A DNA stretch of 64,000 bases, taken from positions 257,501 to 321,500 of the forward strand of contig JAEMWC010000195.1 in assembly GCA_016490735.1 (NCBI GenBank), written 5' to 3'. Both the position numbers and the translations under genes were made by a program. The DNA is from Pachyseris speciosa. Its lineage: Eukaryota > Cnidaria > Anthozoa > Scleractinia > Pachyseridae. Below are positions 62,545 through 64,000 of this stretch, piece after piece. The notes beneath the pieces were generated by a model that saw only the letters and a program-made list of their open reading frames with translations, ran no database searches and had not been told where the DNA came from. Every line of letters begins with the position of its first letter. Position 1 is the first letter of the stretch.

Positions 62545-63080
62545 GGGAACACGGCAGTCCATCTGGAGTTAAATTTTGGTCATGTTAACAGCTTTCTTCT
62601 CGCTGTTGAACTTGCAAACATTCGTATAGACACTTCTCTTAACATATTAGTTGTTCAGACTTCAAAGACACAAGGTGAATCGACGTTTTCCGATACGTGA
62701 CAACAGGCATCATTCTTGCTGTTGATATGAGATTTACACTTCCGAATCACTCGGCCGTGAAAGGTCAAACTCCCTTTGTCTGTTGTCTCTAATTTTTGGC
62801 GCTCCCCTCGCATCGCGTCTCCTCGCAACTTCGCGCGCGCACGTGTCTTTCGCCCGCCCCACAATCCATCGCCAAAATTAGAGACTACTCGCAGTCTACT
62901 GAAGCAGACACGAGGAAACACGGCAGTCCATCTGGAGTTACGTTTACTCGTGTTAAAAGCTTTCTTCTCGCCGTTGAACTTGCAAACATTCGCATAGACA
63001 CTTCTCTTAACATATTGTTTGTTCAGACTTCAAAAGACACAAGGTGAATCGACATTTTCCGATACGTGACAAAAGGCATC
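62545..63080. repeat. Direct repeat, about 165 bp, 367 bp apart
   Basis: 'aacacggcagtccatctgga' to 'gaatcgacrttttccgatac' occurs at about 62547-62712 and again at 62914-63080 with few differences. A short region with 'ctctaatttttggcg' and its inverse 'cgccaaaattagag' separates them. Confidence 0.8.
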
Positions 63081-63225
63081 ACTCTGTTAAAAATAGTTAC
63101 CGCTTGCGTAGAAACGCCGGAAGTGAGCTTTGTGGATGATACTCGACGACGAAAAAGAAGAACCGTCGGTAATTGTAGACCCGGGCGCCGCGCGAGACGC
63201 GGGCAGCCCGAGTAACAAGGGGTCA

Positions 63226-63286
63226 TTTTCTTACAGAGGAGCCACACAGTGGAATTCGTTGCCTGAAGACGTCAGAATCCAGAGCT
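63226..63286 (+). mobile_element. LINE C-terminal scrap
   Basis: The plus strand reads 'YRGATQWNSLPEDVRIQS' then a stop, the terminal motif (r.gatqWNsLP) of CR1-like reverse transcriptases. Confidence 0.6.
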
Positions 63287-64000
63287 AATTTTAAACACTC
63301 ACACTTCAAAGGTGATCAAAGGTCCAAGTGGTCTTAACACCGCGCAATTTGGATCAGCTCCAATTTGTAATTATCTTGGTGCAATTCAAGACACAAGAGG
63401 GCGTTGAAGGCGACCCCACATTAAAAGCCCTACATCACCACGTCTACAGAGCGGTTAGGTCACCGAGGGTTCTCTTGTGTCAGAAAGGCCTCATATTATT
63501 CAAATGTCCAGATTTGATAACGGAATGTATTCTTTCAAATGCGTTATTTTATAGGTGGTTTAATTTGCACGTTACGACATCGCCGCCATGCTGGTGGACG
63601 TAAACAACAGATCTTTCACTAGCTCCTTTTGTTCGCCCACCAACATTTGTCCGTTTCAGTAATGTTTTCTGTATCTCTCGTAGAGATTGGCTGCAAACCA
63701 TCTATTCCGCTGGAATTGCAAATTTGCTCGTTCGCGTCAGTGCAACCGCAGTATACTTCATAATAACAATGAGAGGATTTTTACGAGCTATGATTTTTAT
63801 GCAATGGAGAAACGGTGACCGGGGAGGGGGGGGGAGTATTCCCACATACGGGCCTTATGGGTATGTACGGCGGGTATGGTTTTTGCTCATGTATGGTTTT
63901 TGCTCATGTTGGCATAGTGTTCCCGGTATGATCCTTAGAAAGGGTACTAGATAGGGTACCTAAATTGAATCAGCTAAAATAGCAGTACGTTAATACCCAG
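63287..64000. other. Non-coding; simple repeat and part of a dispersed repeat
   Basis: A short tandem 'tggtttttgctcatgt' (63880-63910) and the inverted counterpart of 58160-58230 near the end. No supported gene. Confidence 0.4.

Noticed and set aside
1..64000. CRISPR array or bacterial operon signals
   Set aside because: No regularly spaced repeats with unique spacers. Tandem arrays present are satellites, and the repeat content is animal.

Overview
The window looks like nuclear DNA of a non-bilaterian animal, most probably a cnidarian. It is AT-rich, gene-poor and crowded with transposon remains. These include tRNA-headed SINEs, LINE 3' ends with short tandem tails, a Penelope-like fragment with a GIY-YIG nuclease, a BEL/Pao LTR retroelement and many fold-back MITEs. 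The only host-like coding sequence I can support is two fibronectin type III (FN3) exons on the minus strand (about 24.95-25.25 kb and 27.9-28.8 kb). Both are damaged: one by an in-frame stop, the other by a SINE cluster flanked by a 14-bp target duplication. Species cannot be read from the sequence.

Layout: 1-10 kb is repeats and non-coding DNA with a 5'-truncated LINE at 6.8-7.56 kb. 10.17-14.9 kb is a decayed plus-strand DNA transposon with a RecQ-like helicase and transposase pieces, split by a Penelope-like insertion. 15-24.7 kb is SINE, satellite and fold-back DNA. 24.9-28.8 kb is the broken FN3 gene. 29.1-36.76 kb is a degenerate minus-strand BEL/Pao element with both LTRs and a nested 618-bp MITE. 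38.1-57.4 kb is the main feature described next. 57.4-64 kb is again SINE, MITE and LINE debris.

The centrepiece is a 19.2-kb Polinton/Maverick (adintovirus-like) element at 38113-57359. It has 343-bp terminal inverted repeats that differ at only two positions I could find, and a perfect 6-bp target duplication (CTAAAG). It carries protein-primed DNA polymerase B, a chromodomain integrase, an A32-like packaging ATPase, an adenain-like protease, a double-jelly-roll major capsid protein, a penton-like minor capsid protein, a pVI-like protein, a parvovirus-type phospholipase A2 domain, BRO-N and VRR-NUC-like modules and a zinc-ribbon transcription-factor-like protein. It also has two collagen-stalked fibres, one with phage-tail-fibre-like repeats and one with a lectin-like head. 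Together these could build, fill and attach a virion, so the element reads as an integrated virus rather than a simple transposon. The protease and BRO-N/VRR-NUC frames are broken, so this copy may not be functional.

The most unusual signal is how the integrase appears to be expressed. The zinc-ribbon gene, the PLA2 gene and the integrase overlap in successive -1 frames, and the two downstream frames lack an ATG ahead of their first conserved residues. Each junction carries a canonical slippery heptamer in the correct phase (GGGAAAC, then AAAAAAC), followed by a 6-7 nt spacer and a stable stem (7 bp, then a perfect 13 bp). This is the layout of a retroviral gag-pro-pol double -1 ribosomal frameshift, inside a DNA transposon/virus. 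Two further overlaps sit on A9 runs in the right phase and may be the same or may be indels. Other signals are a TCTAA...TATATG box before most virion genes, inverted repeats that supply the promoter, ATG and first 26 codons of both end genes, and three TCAAGGTCA sites per inverted repeat.
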